Below, piece by piece: positions 35,445-44,033 of a stretch of 64,000 bases of DNA. A program made the translations under genes and the position numbers. Source of the stretch: CAZUNO01 sp964621445 [NCBI: Candidatus Hadarchaeota archaeon] (GTDB taxonomy: Archaea > CAYQAE01 > CAYVLA01); contig CAZUNO010000010.1 of assembly GCA_964621445.1 (NCBI GenBank), forward strand, positions 25,456 to 89,455, written 5' to 3'. The stretch's first letter is position 1, and each line of letters starts with the position of its first letter. Below the pieces are notes generated by a model. That model was not told the origin of the DNA. It saw only the letters and a list, made by a program, of their open reading frames with translations, and did no database searches.

Positions 35445-38400
35445 TCACGGTTCCTCTTCCGTCCTGATCGATAGTACCGGCGGGCCCATCAAGCCGCAAG
35501 GTATCCGGACGTAACCATCGGTCCATTCGTCTCCTTCGGTCTCAAACTTTGAAGGTCCCGTCCATTTCGGATATTTCTCCGTGAGATGTAAAGGCCCCAG
35601 CAGGTTACGACGGCTGCTTATTATTTCAATTTCCAGAGGGTTCTCCCCCGGTTCAAGGGCCGGGGTCACCTCCAATTCATATGGAGGCCAGCCAACCCTT
35701 CCCACCTCATTTCCATTGACTCGTACCTTGAATAGCACTCCCTCCCACTCGGGAACCTCTAAGAAGACCCTTTCCTCTTCATCTACATCAGGAGCTTCTA
35801 TTGAGGTAGAATAGGTTATGGACCCACTGTAGCTTGGAAAACCTGAATCTGTCCAGTCTCCCAGGCCGAGTTCTTTCGGGACCTCGTATATGACGGGCTC
35901 CACCTCCTCCAACCGGGCACCAAACTCTCCCGTCAGGTATACGGTCTCCAATCCGTGGTCCTGACTATACTCCGTGGTCATGAGTATGGTGTTTCCTCCT
36001 TTTTTCAGTTGACCAGGTGGAACCCTGATCCTCTTTAGGCTGGGATCTATCCACCAACCCTCACCTTCATCGCGCTCCAGGCGCTTTCCGTTGAGCTCTA
36101 TTTGGAATCTCTCGGGCTGCTCCAGTACTAGATGGCAGGGACCGGATGGAATTTTCTCGGCATTAAACCGGAAACGTATCGAGACCTCAACCTTTTCAAG
36201 ATCGTCCTTTTCCTTCCGGGCCCACGGTTGAACCATCCTACCTCCCCTTCTTTGTAGGCCAATGGAATTTCGAATGGCGGCATCCATCTTCAGGATCTCA
36301 AGAGGGCCCTTCCAGGAACCTCCATCGATGCAATAGCGTCCCATATCCAGGGTGATCGCATTGGGCTCGTCGCGTAGTATTTTCCAAGTTAGAGGATCGA
36401 TATCTATACGTCTGGATTCGGTTAGGTTCTTCCTTTCCCGTAGATCAGGTTTTCCATCAGGATCCACAACAAAAGCCCTACTTCCATAGGCATCTAGGTC
36501 GGTATTGAAGACCACACGGCCATCAGCGGAGTCCGAATCTAGCTTGAAGACATCTCCAGTCGAGGGTTCCCACTCCTGGACCTGGCCGGTGACGGGAATC
36601 TTTACCTCAAGGGGACCGCTTTTCGTGGATTGTTTGGTGTGGCAGATGAATAGATAATTCCGGCCCTCCTCATCTTCTCTCCACATATATAGGCAGTGCG
36701 GATACTCATTCCCATCGGAATCAATTATGGATATGCCGCGGCTGCCGGATGCGTCCAGTATATCCAGTAGTCTTTTTTCCTCAAGGGGTATGGGCATATT
36801 TTCTTCATAGATCCCATCCAATTCATCGCTTTCAATGCCGTCCACCCGGGAATCATGGTTAGAGATGAAAACGACATCGCATCCAGACCCCAATGCTGAG
36901 TTTAGCAGGGCGATGGTTGACGAACGAAGAGTCCAGGTTGGTGGAACAATTATGATCCGGTATCGAGCCTGACCAATAACCAGCTTTCCATCATCGATCC
37001 TGCCATGCCGGGAAAGTATTTCCTCGTCCACGAAATCAAAATCGTAGTGATTGCGGAGGAGCAGGTTCTCCAGGTTTTCCAAATCCCGATTCAGTTCTAA
37101 TAGCTCGTCGGATTCTCGGTCAGCTGCAGAGTAGAGTCCCCATGCGCTCTCTATGGGGTGGAGGACCGCGATATCCCGGATCGCTCTTCCCTGGGTGGTG
37201 AGAACGTTTATTCTGGAGAAATAGTCCTCTACCAGGTTATATTCCCTCCACCAGGGCGACTGGAAGGATATTGATGCTGGATAATCCCTTTTTGCCTGTC
37301 CCTTCATGGTATACCAGGAGAGATGTTGGCACCTGAGGTTCACTCCCAGAGCTGCTTGCCAGTCGCCTACTGCCTTATGCTCTGCGAAATTGAAGTGCCA
37401 GCCGGTGCAGCCATAAAGCTCGCTCAGCATCCATTTTCTGCCGAACTGGTTCTTCACCGAGCTGCACTGTTTTGCGGTGGTTATCTCAGGTTCCATTCCG
37501 CCCTCTCTCTCCAGACCCTGTCCTCTGAGTATGTCTATCCCCGGGGCCTGCATGTGTTCGTAGAATCTCATTGCACTGCCAACCACGGCAGTCTGACTGA
37601 GAAGGTTCTCCTCCGATAACACATGGCCAGTGAATAGCAGATCGTGGTTTTCACACCAATCACCGACTTGTTTGGCGAAAGAACTGGTGAAGAGATGGGT
37701 AATTGTCTCGAAGTAGTCCAAACGAACTTTGGAGAACTCCTTTCCATCCACCCTGAAGAATAGGCTTGGTAGGTGTTCCACTAGATCATAGCCATGTCTA
37801 TCCTGAAATACCTCCAGTAAGGAATCAGTCCAGGGGACGCTTCCCGAGGAGCCGTCGAACCTCAATCTTCCATAGTTTGGTTCATCGGTGAAGATGCCGG
37901 GCACGCCACTTCCCAATTCATTCCCCTCCCTATTCGCGTACCTCTCATGGGTCTTATGGATGAACTCCTGGACCGCACAGGGGGAGAGCGTATCCAGGTA
38001 GGTCTGGCCATTGTACCATGGAGAGGGATCCTCCCTGACCACCTTGAAAAGCAATGCACTCTCCTCCCCATCATTCTGGTCAAAACCGGGCTCTGCTCTT
38101 CTTAGGTCCCTAGCCAATCCATCCTCGATCTTGGCGAAGAAGACTGCGATTTCAGTTCCGTCCAAATCCAAGGAATCCGGGGCTATGACCGAGAGGCGAA
38201 GCTCTCTTCGTTGGTATTCGGGATTCTGGGTCACCAGTCCACCGGCAGCTCCCGAGGGCCATCTATCCTCGTCATACAGCCAGGCCTCCATATCGTTTTT
38301 CTTTGCCTCGTCGATACAGGCGCCAACAAGCTGGAACCATTCATCCGACAGGTATTCAGTTGCCAGCCCGACTCTGGAATGCATAAACGCGCCTCCCAGA

Positions 38401-38525
38401 CCCATTTTATCAAAGACACGGATCTGACGGCGTAACTCGCTTTCCTCGAGAGGACCGTTCCAGGCCCAAAAGGGCTTGCCTCGAAAAGCTGAGGGGGGAT
38501 CGTAAAAGTAGTCACTCAATGCCAA
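35445..38525 (-). CDS. Glycoside hydrolase, GH106-like (alpha-L-rhamnosidase type)
   Basis: A 1026-residue enzyme. The N-terminal barrel opens FWAWNGPLEESELRRQI, GGAFMHSRVGL and YDEDRWPSGAAGG, a pattern shared with GH106 and related planctomycete hydrolases. Candidate catalytic acids lie in GIFTDEPNYG and SELYGCTGW. The C-terminal third is beta-rich with a jelly-roll like a galactose-binding domain (about 780-930). No signal peptide. It is coupled to the downstream sulfatase (one-base gap). Rhamnosidase is the best guess; other deoxy- or uronic sugars are possible. Confidence 0.78.
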   Translation of the reverse strand: MALSDYFYDPPSAFRGKPFWAWNGPLEESELRRQIRVFDKMGLGGAFMHSRVGLATEYLSDEWFQLVGACIDEAKKNDMEAWLYDEDRWPSGAAGGLVTQNPEYQRRELRLSVIAPDSLDLDGTEIAVFFAKIEDGLARDLRRAEPGFDQNDGEESALLFKVVREDPSPWYNGQTYLDTLSPCAVQEFIHKTHERYANREGNELGSGVPGIFTDEPNYGRLRFDGSSGSVPWTDSLLEVFQDRHGYDLVEHLPSLFFRVDGKEFSKVRLDYFETITHLFTSSFAKQVGDWCENHDLLFTGHVLSEENLLSQTAVVGSAMRFYEHMQAPGIDILRGQGLEREGGMEPEITTAKQCSSVKNQFGRKWMLSELYGCTGWHFNFAEHKAVGDWQAALGVNLRCQHLSWYTMKGQAKRDYPASISFQSPWWREYNLVEDYFSRINVLTTQGRAIRDIAVLHPIESAWGLYSAADRESDELLELNRDLENLENLLLRNHYDFDFVDEEILSRHGRIDDGKLVIGQARYRIIIVPPTWTLRSSTIALLNSALGSGCDVVFISNHDSRVDGIESDELDGIYEENMPIPLEEKRLLDILDASGSRGISIIDSDGNEYPHCLYMWREDEEGRNYLFICHTKQSTKSGPLEVKIPVTGQVQEWEPSTGDVFKLDSDSADGRVVFNTDLDAYGSRAFVVDPDGKPDLRERKNLTESRRIDIDPLTWKILRDEPNAITLDMGRYCIDGGSWKGPLEILKMDAAIRNSIGLQRRGGRMVQPWARKEKDDLEKVEVSIRFRFNAEKIPSGPCHLVLEQPERFQIELNGKRLERDEGEGWWIDPSLKRIRVPPGQLKKGGNTILMTTEYSQDHGLETVYLTGEFGARLEEVEPVIYEVPKELGLGDWTDSGFPSYSGSITYSTSIEAPDVDEEERVFLEVPEWEGVLFKVRVNGNEVGRVGWPPYELEVTPALEPGENPLEIEIISSRRNLLGPLHLTEKYPKWTGPSKFETEGDEWTDGYVRIPCGLMGPPVLSIRTEEEP

Positions 38526-38600
38526 GATATCACTTCGAACAATTAGGCGAAGATGGAATCCCTGTTTAAATGTCTCGCCTAGATAGGTACGGGTAAGTAT

Positions 38601-39035
38601 CTATCTCGAATACTTGCCGACCAGGACTGCCTTTTCGATAATCAAATCGTCCATAGCCTGTTCCAGGTCCTTCTTGCTTGAGCCTTCCCTCAAATCCAAG
38701 GTATCCTCAAGTGCATAGAGTTTGAAGAAGTACCGGTGAACTCCACTGGGAGGACAGGGGCCGCCATACCCTTTTTTGCCAAATCCCGTCTTCCCTTGAA
38801 CCCCGGAGGGCTCTTCCCCTTCCTCAATTTTCTCGGTGTCGGAAGGGATATTCCAAACAACCCAATGATCAAATGTACCCATGGGTGCGTCGGGATCATC
38901 CATTACCAGGGCTAGGCTCTCAGTTCCATCGGGAATGTCAGAGAAAACCAATTCGGGAGAAACATCATCACCATCACACGTGTACTTTTTAGGTATCATT
39001 TCCTTATTTTCAAAAGCTGGGCAAGAAATCTCCAA
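38601..39035 (-). CDS. YbhB/YbcL family Raf-kinase-inhibitor-like (PEBP) protein
   Basis: A 144-residue PEBP-fold protein. Family marks are YTCDGDDVSPEL, LALVMDDPDAP, FDHWVVWNIP, and GGPCPPSGVHRYFF. These cytoplasmic proteins bind anionic ligands, and their role in prokaryotes is unclear. It stands alone; the TATA region toward the upstream side is shared with a small membrane protein's 3' end. Confidence 0.92.
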   Translation of the reverse strand: MEISCPAFENKEMIPKKYTCDGDDVSPELVFSDIPDGTESLALVMDDPDAPMGTFDHWVVWNIPSDTEKIEEGEEPSGVQGKTGFGKKGYGGPCPPSGVHRYFFKLYALEDTLDLREGSSKKDLEQAMDDLIIEKAVLVGKYSR

Positions 39036-39099
39036 TCATAAACCTCCAACTACCTCTACTTATGATCCAACTTAAGCTTTTCGATATGAAAGAAAATTT

Positions 39100-39249
39100 T
39101 CAATTTTTCCCATGCCTTTCCATGGAGGGTTTGGACTCAGGAGGGTTCTTCAGGAAAACGAGGCGAAAGACTACATATACAACTATAATGAAGATCACTA
39201 TGGGTGCAAATAGGGAGATCAGAGGCCCCAGATCGCCGCTGGAAGTCAT
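39100..39249 (-). CDS. Small single-helix membrane protein
   Basis: A 49-residue frame in the 283-base gap between the PEBP gene and the nucleotidase-like gene. Residues 8-33 (ISLFAPIVIFIIVVYVVFRL core) form a strong membrane helix; the tail is basic and polar. ATG start, with a weak AAGG upstream. No family is recognised. The hydrophobic profile and clean start and stop argue for a real small gene. Confidence 0.5.
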   Translation of the reverse strand: MTSSGDLGPLISLFAPIVIFIIVVYVVFRLVFLKNPPESKPSMERHGKN

Positions 39250-39318
39250 CGTAAATAACCTTGCCAAGCTATCATTTAGCTAGAGGAGAAAAATCTATCA
39301 TATTTTCCGGTTTAAGGC

Positions 39319-40764
39319 TCAAATGGGGACAATACTGCCGGTTAATGGAGAACTCACCGATTCTCTTCCCTTGACATAGTTGGCCAGTGCATTTACTGCA
39401 CCAGCATCCAGGTTCTCTCTTTCATCCCCGTATTTTGCTGGTATTCCCTGGGTGGTTAGAAAACATGCATCATACTCCTTGGCTGGATCCAGTCTTTTCC
39501 CTCCCACATAGAACTCGTGTATTCGTTTTCCGCCGGGGTTTTCAATTTTAAAGTAGATATTAACTCCTAGGCATCTCTTGACATATCCCCCCATTTGCTG
39601 GTAGGGGTCGGGAGAGAACGTTCTCTCCAGGTTTTCCTCCATCATCTCCCATAGTTCCCTGCCACTGATTCTACATTTTGAGATTGGTGGGTTGGTGGGG
39701 ACTATGTTCCAGACATCCTCCATTCTCATCTCTCCGGGTGGAACCGGAGCACCATATCTCCAACCATTTGAAAAGGCCAAATCCGCTTCTGCCTCTTCTG
39801 CGATGGATTTCAGAAGCAGGTTATCCATGGTGGACTCCATTACCGTATTGCGATTCAGGCCGGTCTCGGTCCTGCCAACGGTCTCTTCAAGCTCGTCTCT
39901 ATAGGGGTCCATGACCCGATCAACGATCTTTTGGACATCCGGGTCCTGGGAAATTGAGGGGTCTACCGATATCAATTGGTGATTAAAGTCCTTAATACCG
40001 GAATTCCCGAGCTTGATATCGAGCCTGCCAATGAATGAACCATGACAGCCAGATTGAAATGCAACTGCCCCGTTAACCAACACGGCATCGTAAATTCTGT
40101 TGTGGGTATGTCCACTTACTAGGACATCTATACCATCAACTCGTTTTGCGAGTTTTAATTCCTGGGGATAGCCCAAATGGGAAAGTACGATAACTAGATC
40201 AACTCTTTCCTCCTGGCGCAAATGCTGGATGTGATTACGAAGCTCATCCTCTCCCATGGTGATGTGGATACCCTCGCTAAAGCTACTGGGCATGGTCTTG
40301 TCCACGATATTGGATATGATTCCCAGCACAGCTACCCGTAGCCCCCCTCTTTCCACGATCAGGAAGGGTTTGAATTCCAGCTCCCCGTTGTCCTTTCTGT
40401 AGGAGTTTATTCCCAGGACGGGATAGTGAAGCCTGTTTGATATCTCCTCGAACCTTTTAGGCCCATAAGCGAACTCCCAGTGCCCGGTCATGGCATCGAA
40501 CTTGATTTCATTAAGGATGGGTATGAGCGCTTCTCCACGGCTCTTAACTGCCGGGTAGGTACCATGTATAGTATCTCCATTGTCCAGGGCCAGAACTGAG
40601 CCAGGGTTTCGTTCACGTGTATCCTTGATTATGGTAGCGATCCGGGCATAGCCTCCAGCTTCTCGGTAGGAACCTTGACCGCCGTCCCAGAAGAACTCCG
40701 AATGCGGTTCCATATAGGCATGACTATCATTCATCTGCAGAATGGTTAGATCCCAATTCTCCAA
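39319..40764 (-). CDS. 5'-nucleotidase/UshA-like metallophosphoesterase
   Basis: 481 residues. The N-terminal catalytic domain has LQMNDSHAYM, ALDNGDTIHG, TGHWEFAYG, LSHLGYPQE and VSGHTHNRI metal-ligand blocks; the C-terminal substrate-specificity domain is of the 5_nucleotid_C type and includes FSNGWRYGAPVPPG and the VPTNPP stretch. Unlike secreted UshA it has no signal peptide, so it should act in the cytoplasm on a nucleotide or other phosphate ester such as a 2',3'-cyclic nucleotide. Single-gene unit. Confidence 0.9.
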   Translation of the reverse strand: MENWDLTILQMNDSHAYMEPHSEFFWDGGQGSYREAGGYARIATIIKDTRERNPGSVLALDNGDTIHGTYPAVKSRGEALIPILNEIKFDAMTGHWEFAYGPKRFEEISNRLHYPVLGINSYRKDNGELEFKPFLIVERGGLRVAVLGIISNIVDKTMPSSFSEGIHITMGEDELRNHIQHLRQEERVDLVIVLSHLGYPQELKLAKRVDGIDVLVSGHTHNRIYDAVLVNGAVAFQSGCHGSFIGRLDIKLGNSGIKDFNHQLISVDPSISQDPDVQKIVDRVMDPYRDELEETVGRTETGLNRNTVMESTMDNLLLKSIAEEAEADLAFSNGWRYGAPVPPGEMRMEDVWNIVPTNPPISKCRISGRELWEMMEENLERTFSPDPYQQMGGYVKRCLGVNIYFKIENPGGKRIHEFYVGGKRLDPAKEYDACFLTTQGIPAKYGDERENLDAGAVNALANYVKGRESVSSPLTGSIVPI

Positions 40765-40872
40765 TACATCTCCCCTTCGGGTGATTCAAGGAGCAATTGA
40801 ATGGCTAATGAATATTGCCCCGCCATCGAATGGTGATACTAAAAGAGCCCAACTGATCATCAAGGAGACCTG

Positions 40873-41349
40873 TCAATGCTCATTTTTGATCTGGGTCATT
40901 GTGTCAATTTTCCATTTACCGTTTTCCTTGACGAAGGTGAATCTCTTCTTCTGAACACCACCCCAGCCCGGAGTTGATGAGGTCTTATTTAGGTAGAATT
41001 CGATAATTGCTTTCCTTCCATTGAATTCGATTTTCGTGATATTAATTATGCTTTTTCGAATTCCATTGTTAATCGCCATGTCTATGACGTGTTTGGTATT
41101 TGATTCGGTGAAGGCCGCCCTACGAAACTTTTCCGAACAACAAATTCGCAGTCCGCTGAGATTTCTATTTTGGTAAGCCCGGTAAAAATTTCGTAGAGTT
41201 TTCTCTGGTGTAGAGAATCCGCCTCCGTTTTCCCGGGAATCCCCAGATAGAAGTAGGTAAGCTCCAAAGAGCATTGATGATATTAAAACCAGGAGGACGA
41301 GCCAAGAGATGCGCTTTTTTCTATTCTTTTCCGGATTATTATCGTTCAT
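40873..41349 (-). CDS. Membrane-anchored protein with NTF2/DUF4878-like outer domain
   Basis: 158 residues from the ATG at 41349; an ATG 27 bases earlier is possible. A single membrane helix near residues 16-34 follows a basic N terminus. The outer part begins STPEKTLRNFYRAYQN and ends FTFVKENGKWKIDTM, the pattern of small SnoaL/NTF2-like domains (DUF4878 group) that often bind ligands at the cell surface. No catalytic residue is inferred. Located just downstream, on the minus strand, of the tRNA-Gly gene. Confidence 0.6.
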   Translation of the reverse strand: MNDNNPEKNRKKRISWLVLLVLISSMLFGAYLLLSGDSRENGGGFSTPEKTLRNFYRAYQNRNLSGLRICCSEKFRRAAFTESNTKHVIDMAINNGIRKSIINITKIEFNGRKAIIEFYLNKTSSTPGWGGVQKKRFTFVKENGKWKIDTMTQIKNEH

Positions 41350-41499
41350 AAATATTGATCCAAACCTCATTGGCATTCCTATTCTGGTTAGGATCCTCTA
41401 ATTTTCGGACCCCAACGGAATTAGATACCTTTAGCCGGTATCAATATCAAAGGCCGCTGCCGATAGTGGGAAATCACAGACTACGGGACCTTGGGGTGG

Positions 41500-41591
41500 T
41501 GCGGCCGCCGGGATTTGAACCCGGGCTGTTGGCTCTCTTCGAGCATTACTCGTGGAAGGCCAAGGTCCTAACCAGACTAGACTACGGCCGC
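41500..41591 (-). tRNA. tRNA-Gly(UCC) with an 18-nt intron
   Basis: Minus strand: exon 1 is 41591-41553, intron 41552-41535, exon 2 41534-41500. The acceptor stem GCGGCCG pairs with CGGCCGC with discriminator A; the D stem is GTCT/GGAC; the anticodon stem TTGGC/GCCAA; the T stem CCGGG/CCCGG with TTCAAAT loop. The anticodon is TCC (Gly). The intron sits between positions 37 and 38 and forms a perfect bulge-helix-bulge: CTTC pairs with GAAG, flanked by three-base bulges CAC and AGA, with a GAG/CTC stem on the intron side. The 3' CCA is not encoded. Confidence 0.95.
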
Positions 41592-41842
41592 ACATGGGGC
41601 CAGAATCTTGTTCACGGATTGAAAAATGGTATTCCGTGACATGATTCCCAAGTAGCAAGTTTGACCCGAATGGGCTAAGAAAAATGTGTTGGGAATTTGC
41701 TGGAAGGCATCATTGCTTTTTTTTAAAGGGATGTATCATTATTGATCTGATCTTCATTCTAGACCTTACCGCCAAAATCGATATAGATGAAGGACAGATC
41801 GTATTTTATTTATGGAATGGAAGTGAAATTAACCTAGGTACA

Positions 41843-42670
41843 ATGGCTGAGATAAGAGTTGGATGTAGCGGTTGGTCTTACAAGGATTGGATTGGACCTT
41901 TCTATCCTGAAGGCACGGATTCCAGCGATATGCTCTCTCATTATCTCCGGAAATTTGACACCGTGGAAATCAATAGTACCTTTTACGGGATCCCCAATAA
42001 ATGGGTGGTGAAGAACTGGCTCGAGAAATCCCCGGATGAGTTCCGGTTCTCGGCTAAAATGGTTCGGGATGTAACCCACGAAAACGAGTTGGATTCGGTA
42101 AAATCGGCCTATAGCAAATATATGGTAAACATGCTGCCATTGAAGTCAAAGATGGGGTCAATTCTAGTACAAATGCCCCAAAGATTCAAGGCCAGCGATG
42201 CCAACTACGATCTTCTCGAGGATTTCCTGGCGATGCTCCATGAGGATGCTAAATTCACCATGGAATTTAGGCATCGTTCATGGTTCGATTCCCAGACCTT
42301 CAAACTTCTGGGAAGATACAATGTCGCCTTTTGTGTCGTAAGCCAACCTCAATTCAAGGGCCTGATACCTCCCGAGGCAGTGGTCACAGCTAATCACGCT
42401 TACATAAGGTTCCACGGGCTGAACTACAAGAAGTGGTACGCAGGAAATGGGAACGCCCGTTACGACTACCTATATTCGAAAAAGGAATTAAGGGACTGGA
42501 AGCCCAAGATAGAGGAGGTTCAGGACGAGGCCTCCGATACGGTTTACGTCTATTTCAATAATCATCCTGCCGGACAGGCGCCCAAGAATGCAAAGATGAT
42601 GATGGACCTGTTAGGGGTTAGCCCCAGGACACCGGATCTTTCAGGAGAAAGTGAACAGAAGAGGCTCTAG
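41843..42670 (+). CDS. DUF72 family TIM-barrel protein
   Basis: 275 residues from ATG 41843, chosen because the DUF72 hallmark VGCSGWSYKDWIGPFYP follows directly; a frame continuing 53 codons upstream has no similarity. Other family blocks are TVEINSTFY, FEFRHRSWF (as MEFRHRSWF here) and a late VYFNNHPAGQAP. The DUF72/YecE family is of unknown function. A TATA-like stretch lies about 35 bases upstream. Convergent with the next gene, 6 bases apart. Confidence 0.9.
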   Translation: MAEIRVGCSGWSYKDWIGPFYPEGTDSSDMLSHYLRKFDTVEINSTFYGIPNKWVVKNWLEKSPDEFRFSAKMVRDVTHENELDSVKSAYSKYMVNMLPLKSKMGSILVQMPQRFKASDANYDLLEDFLAMLHEDAKFTMEFRHRSWFDSQTFKLLGRYNVAFCVVSQPQFKGLIPPEAVVTANHAYIRFHGLNYKKWYAGNGNARYDYLYSKKELRDWKPKIEEVQDEASDTVYVYFNNHPAGQAPKNAKMMMDLLGVSPRTPDLSGESEQKRL

Positions 42671-42676
42671 GATCTA

Positions 42677-43024
42677 TTATCGTTTCCTTATTTCCAGCCA
42701 TCTCTCCTCTTCGGATAGACCACTGAAGCCTTCCCAACTGCCGGATCTCTCCAGGCTGTCCAGCAATTCAGACATTCTGGATTTAAAGCCCTGAAGGATC
42801 TGCTTTAGTTGTGCCTTATCAACATCTGTTGAGGCCAACCACTCATTTACCGAGTCTGGAATCTCTCCTGAGTTGGCTTTTTGCTTGAAATCCTCTATAT
42901 CCAGTTTCTCAGCAAGAATGGAGGCGATAAACCTTCCTGCTTCCCGAGGACCTCCTTCCTTTTTGTCCTTGAGTATCTGGTCAAATTCCTTCTGGCTCGG
43001 ATTAAAATCGACCATATAGATCAT
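42677..43024 (-). CDS. Small charged helical protein of unknown function
   Basis: A 115-residue, mostly helical, soluble protein with no Cys and no membrane segment; ATG start. It is rich in Glu, Lys and Ser and contains a run of amphipathic helices (residues 10-55 and 70-105). No family was recognised. It is convergent with the DUF72 gene. Confidence 0.55.
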   Translation of the reverse strand: MIYMVDFNPSQKEFDQILKDKKEGGPREAGRFIASILAEKLDIEDFKQKANSGEIPDSVNEWLASTDVDKAQLKQILQGFKSRMSELLDSLERSGSWEGFSGLSEEERWLEIRKR

Positions 43025-43112
43025 TCCTTCCTATTGAGGGAGAAGATAAGTCTTTCATTGATTTCATGATTCTATTTTGAAATGTGGGGAAGGAATGATC
43101 GGTTCATTAACC

Positions 43113-43121
43113 CTTAAATAG
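43113..43121 (+). promoter_or_regulatory. TATA box of the caspase-like gene
   Basis: CTTAAATAG is centred about 26 bases before the ATG at 43143, the archaeal spacing for a leaderless transcript. Confidence 0.5.
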
Positions 43122-43142
43122 CCGCAATTTAACTAGTCTTTG

Positions 43143-44033
43143 ATGGAGTATCGCTGGCCATTCCTTGTGCTCCTCGCGGTATGTGTTGCCCCCTCAGTTC
43201 ATGCCATTGAAGGCTGGGCAGTTATTGTGGAAATGAATGAATTTCCAGAACCATACGGTGATATACCCGTGAACTATCTGAACTCCGGAAGGCTCACGGA
43301 GCTGCTCCTATCCCAAGGATGGAAAGAAGGGCAAATCAATAGGAGTAAGGGCGCAATATTCTCGGAGGATATCGAATCTCTTCTCGGGTGGTTAGAAGAA
43401 AAAAGCGGCAAAGATGATATCCTAATCTTCTACATATTCACCCACGGTGGTTGGATGTCCAAAGTACTGGAATGGAATGAATGGTTCCCTGAGGCGTGGA
43501 TGGATTTGAATGCCTCCAGGAAGCTGCTAATCGTGGATACCTGTAACTCCGGGAGTTATATTCAAAATCTGTCACGAGTTCCAGAGGGCCATATCTCAAT
43601 CTCCGGATGCTCCCGGGGAGAGGTGGAGTGGGCGGGACTTGAGGAGGAAGGGTTGCCCATAATAGGCTCGGTCTGGAACTTCTATCTCACGTCAGCTTTC
43701 CTGAATCAGAGCGCGGATAACAACTCGGATGGATATGTGTCGGTGGAAGAAGCCCAAAGGTGGGCCTCCGAGGAAACACGGGCCTACATGGCAGACATGG
43801 TGTTCTCAGACCCAGATTTTTTGGACCTTTATCACCAGGAAGGCATCTACCCCGAAAGAATGGAGGGCTACCCCAATCCCCTCATTTTCGATAACTACGG
43901 GGGCGAGCTGGTTCTTGCGCTTGATTATTACGTTTCCCAATCGGTGGACTGGGTAGTCTTGGTTATTTTATTACTGATGGCAATTCTTGGTACATGGCCA
44001 TCTATTTTATCCCCAGAATCTTTTCGAGGTTAA
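43143..44033 (+). CDS. Membrane-anchored caspase-fold (legumain/C13-like) protease with an EF-hand loop
   Basis: 296 residues. Signal peptide 1-21; then GWAVIVEM opens the caspase-fold domain. The catalytic His is in FTHGG (His101) and the nucleophile in VDTCNSGSY (Cys134), the clan CD pattern HG...(D)xC(x)SG. Residues 192-203 (DNNSDGYVSVEE) are a complete EF-hand calcium loop inserted in the domain. A membrane helix at about 270-290 anchors the C terminus. The domain should lie outside the cell, possibly cleaving or transamidating surface proteins. The EF-hand suggests calcium control. It overlaps the next, convergent gene by 32 bases. Confidence 0.78.
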   Translation: MEYRWPFLVLLAVCVAPSVHAIEGWAVIVEMNEFPEPYGDIPVNYLNSGRLTELLLSQGWKEGQINRSKGAIFSEDIESLLGWLEEKSGKDDILIFYIFTHGGWMSKVLEWNEWFPEAWMDLNASRKLLIVDTCNSGSYIQNLSRVPEGHISISGCSRGEVEWAGLEEEGLPIIGSVWNFYLTSAFLNQSADNNSDGYVSVEEAQRWASEETRAYMADMVFSDPDFLDLYHQEGIYPERMEGYPNPLIFDNYGGELVLALDYYVSQSVDWVVLVILLLMAILGTWPSILSPESFRG

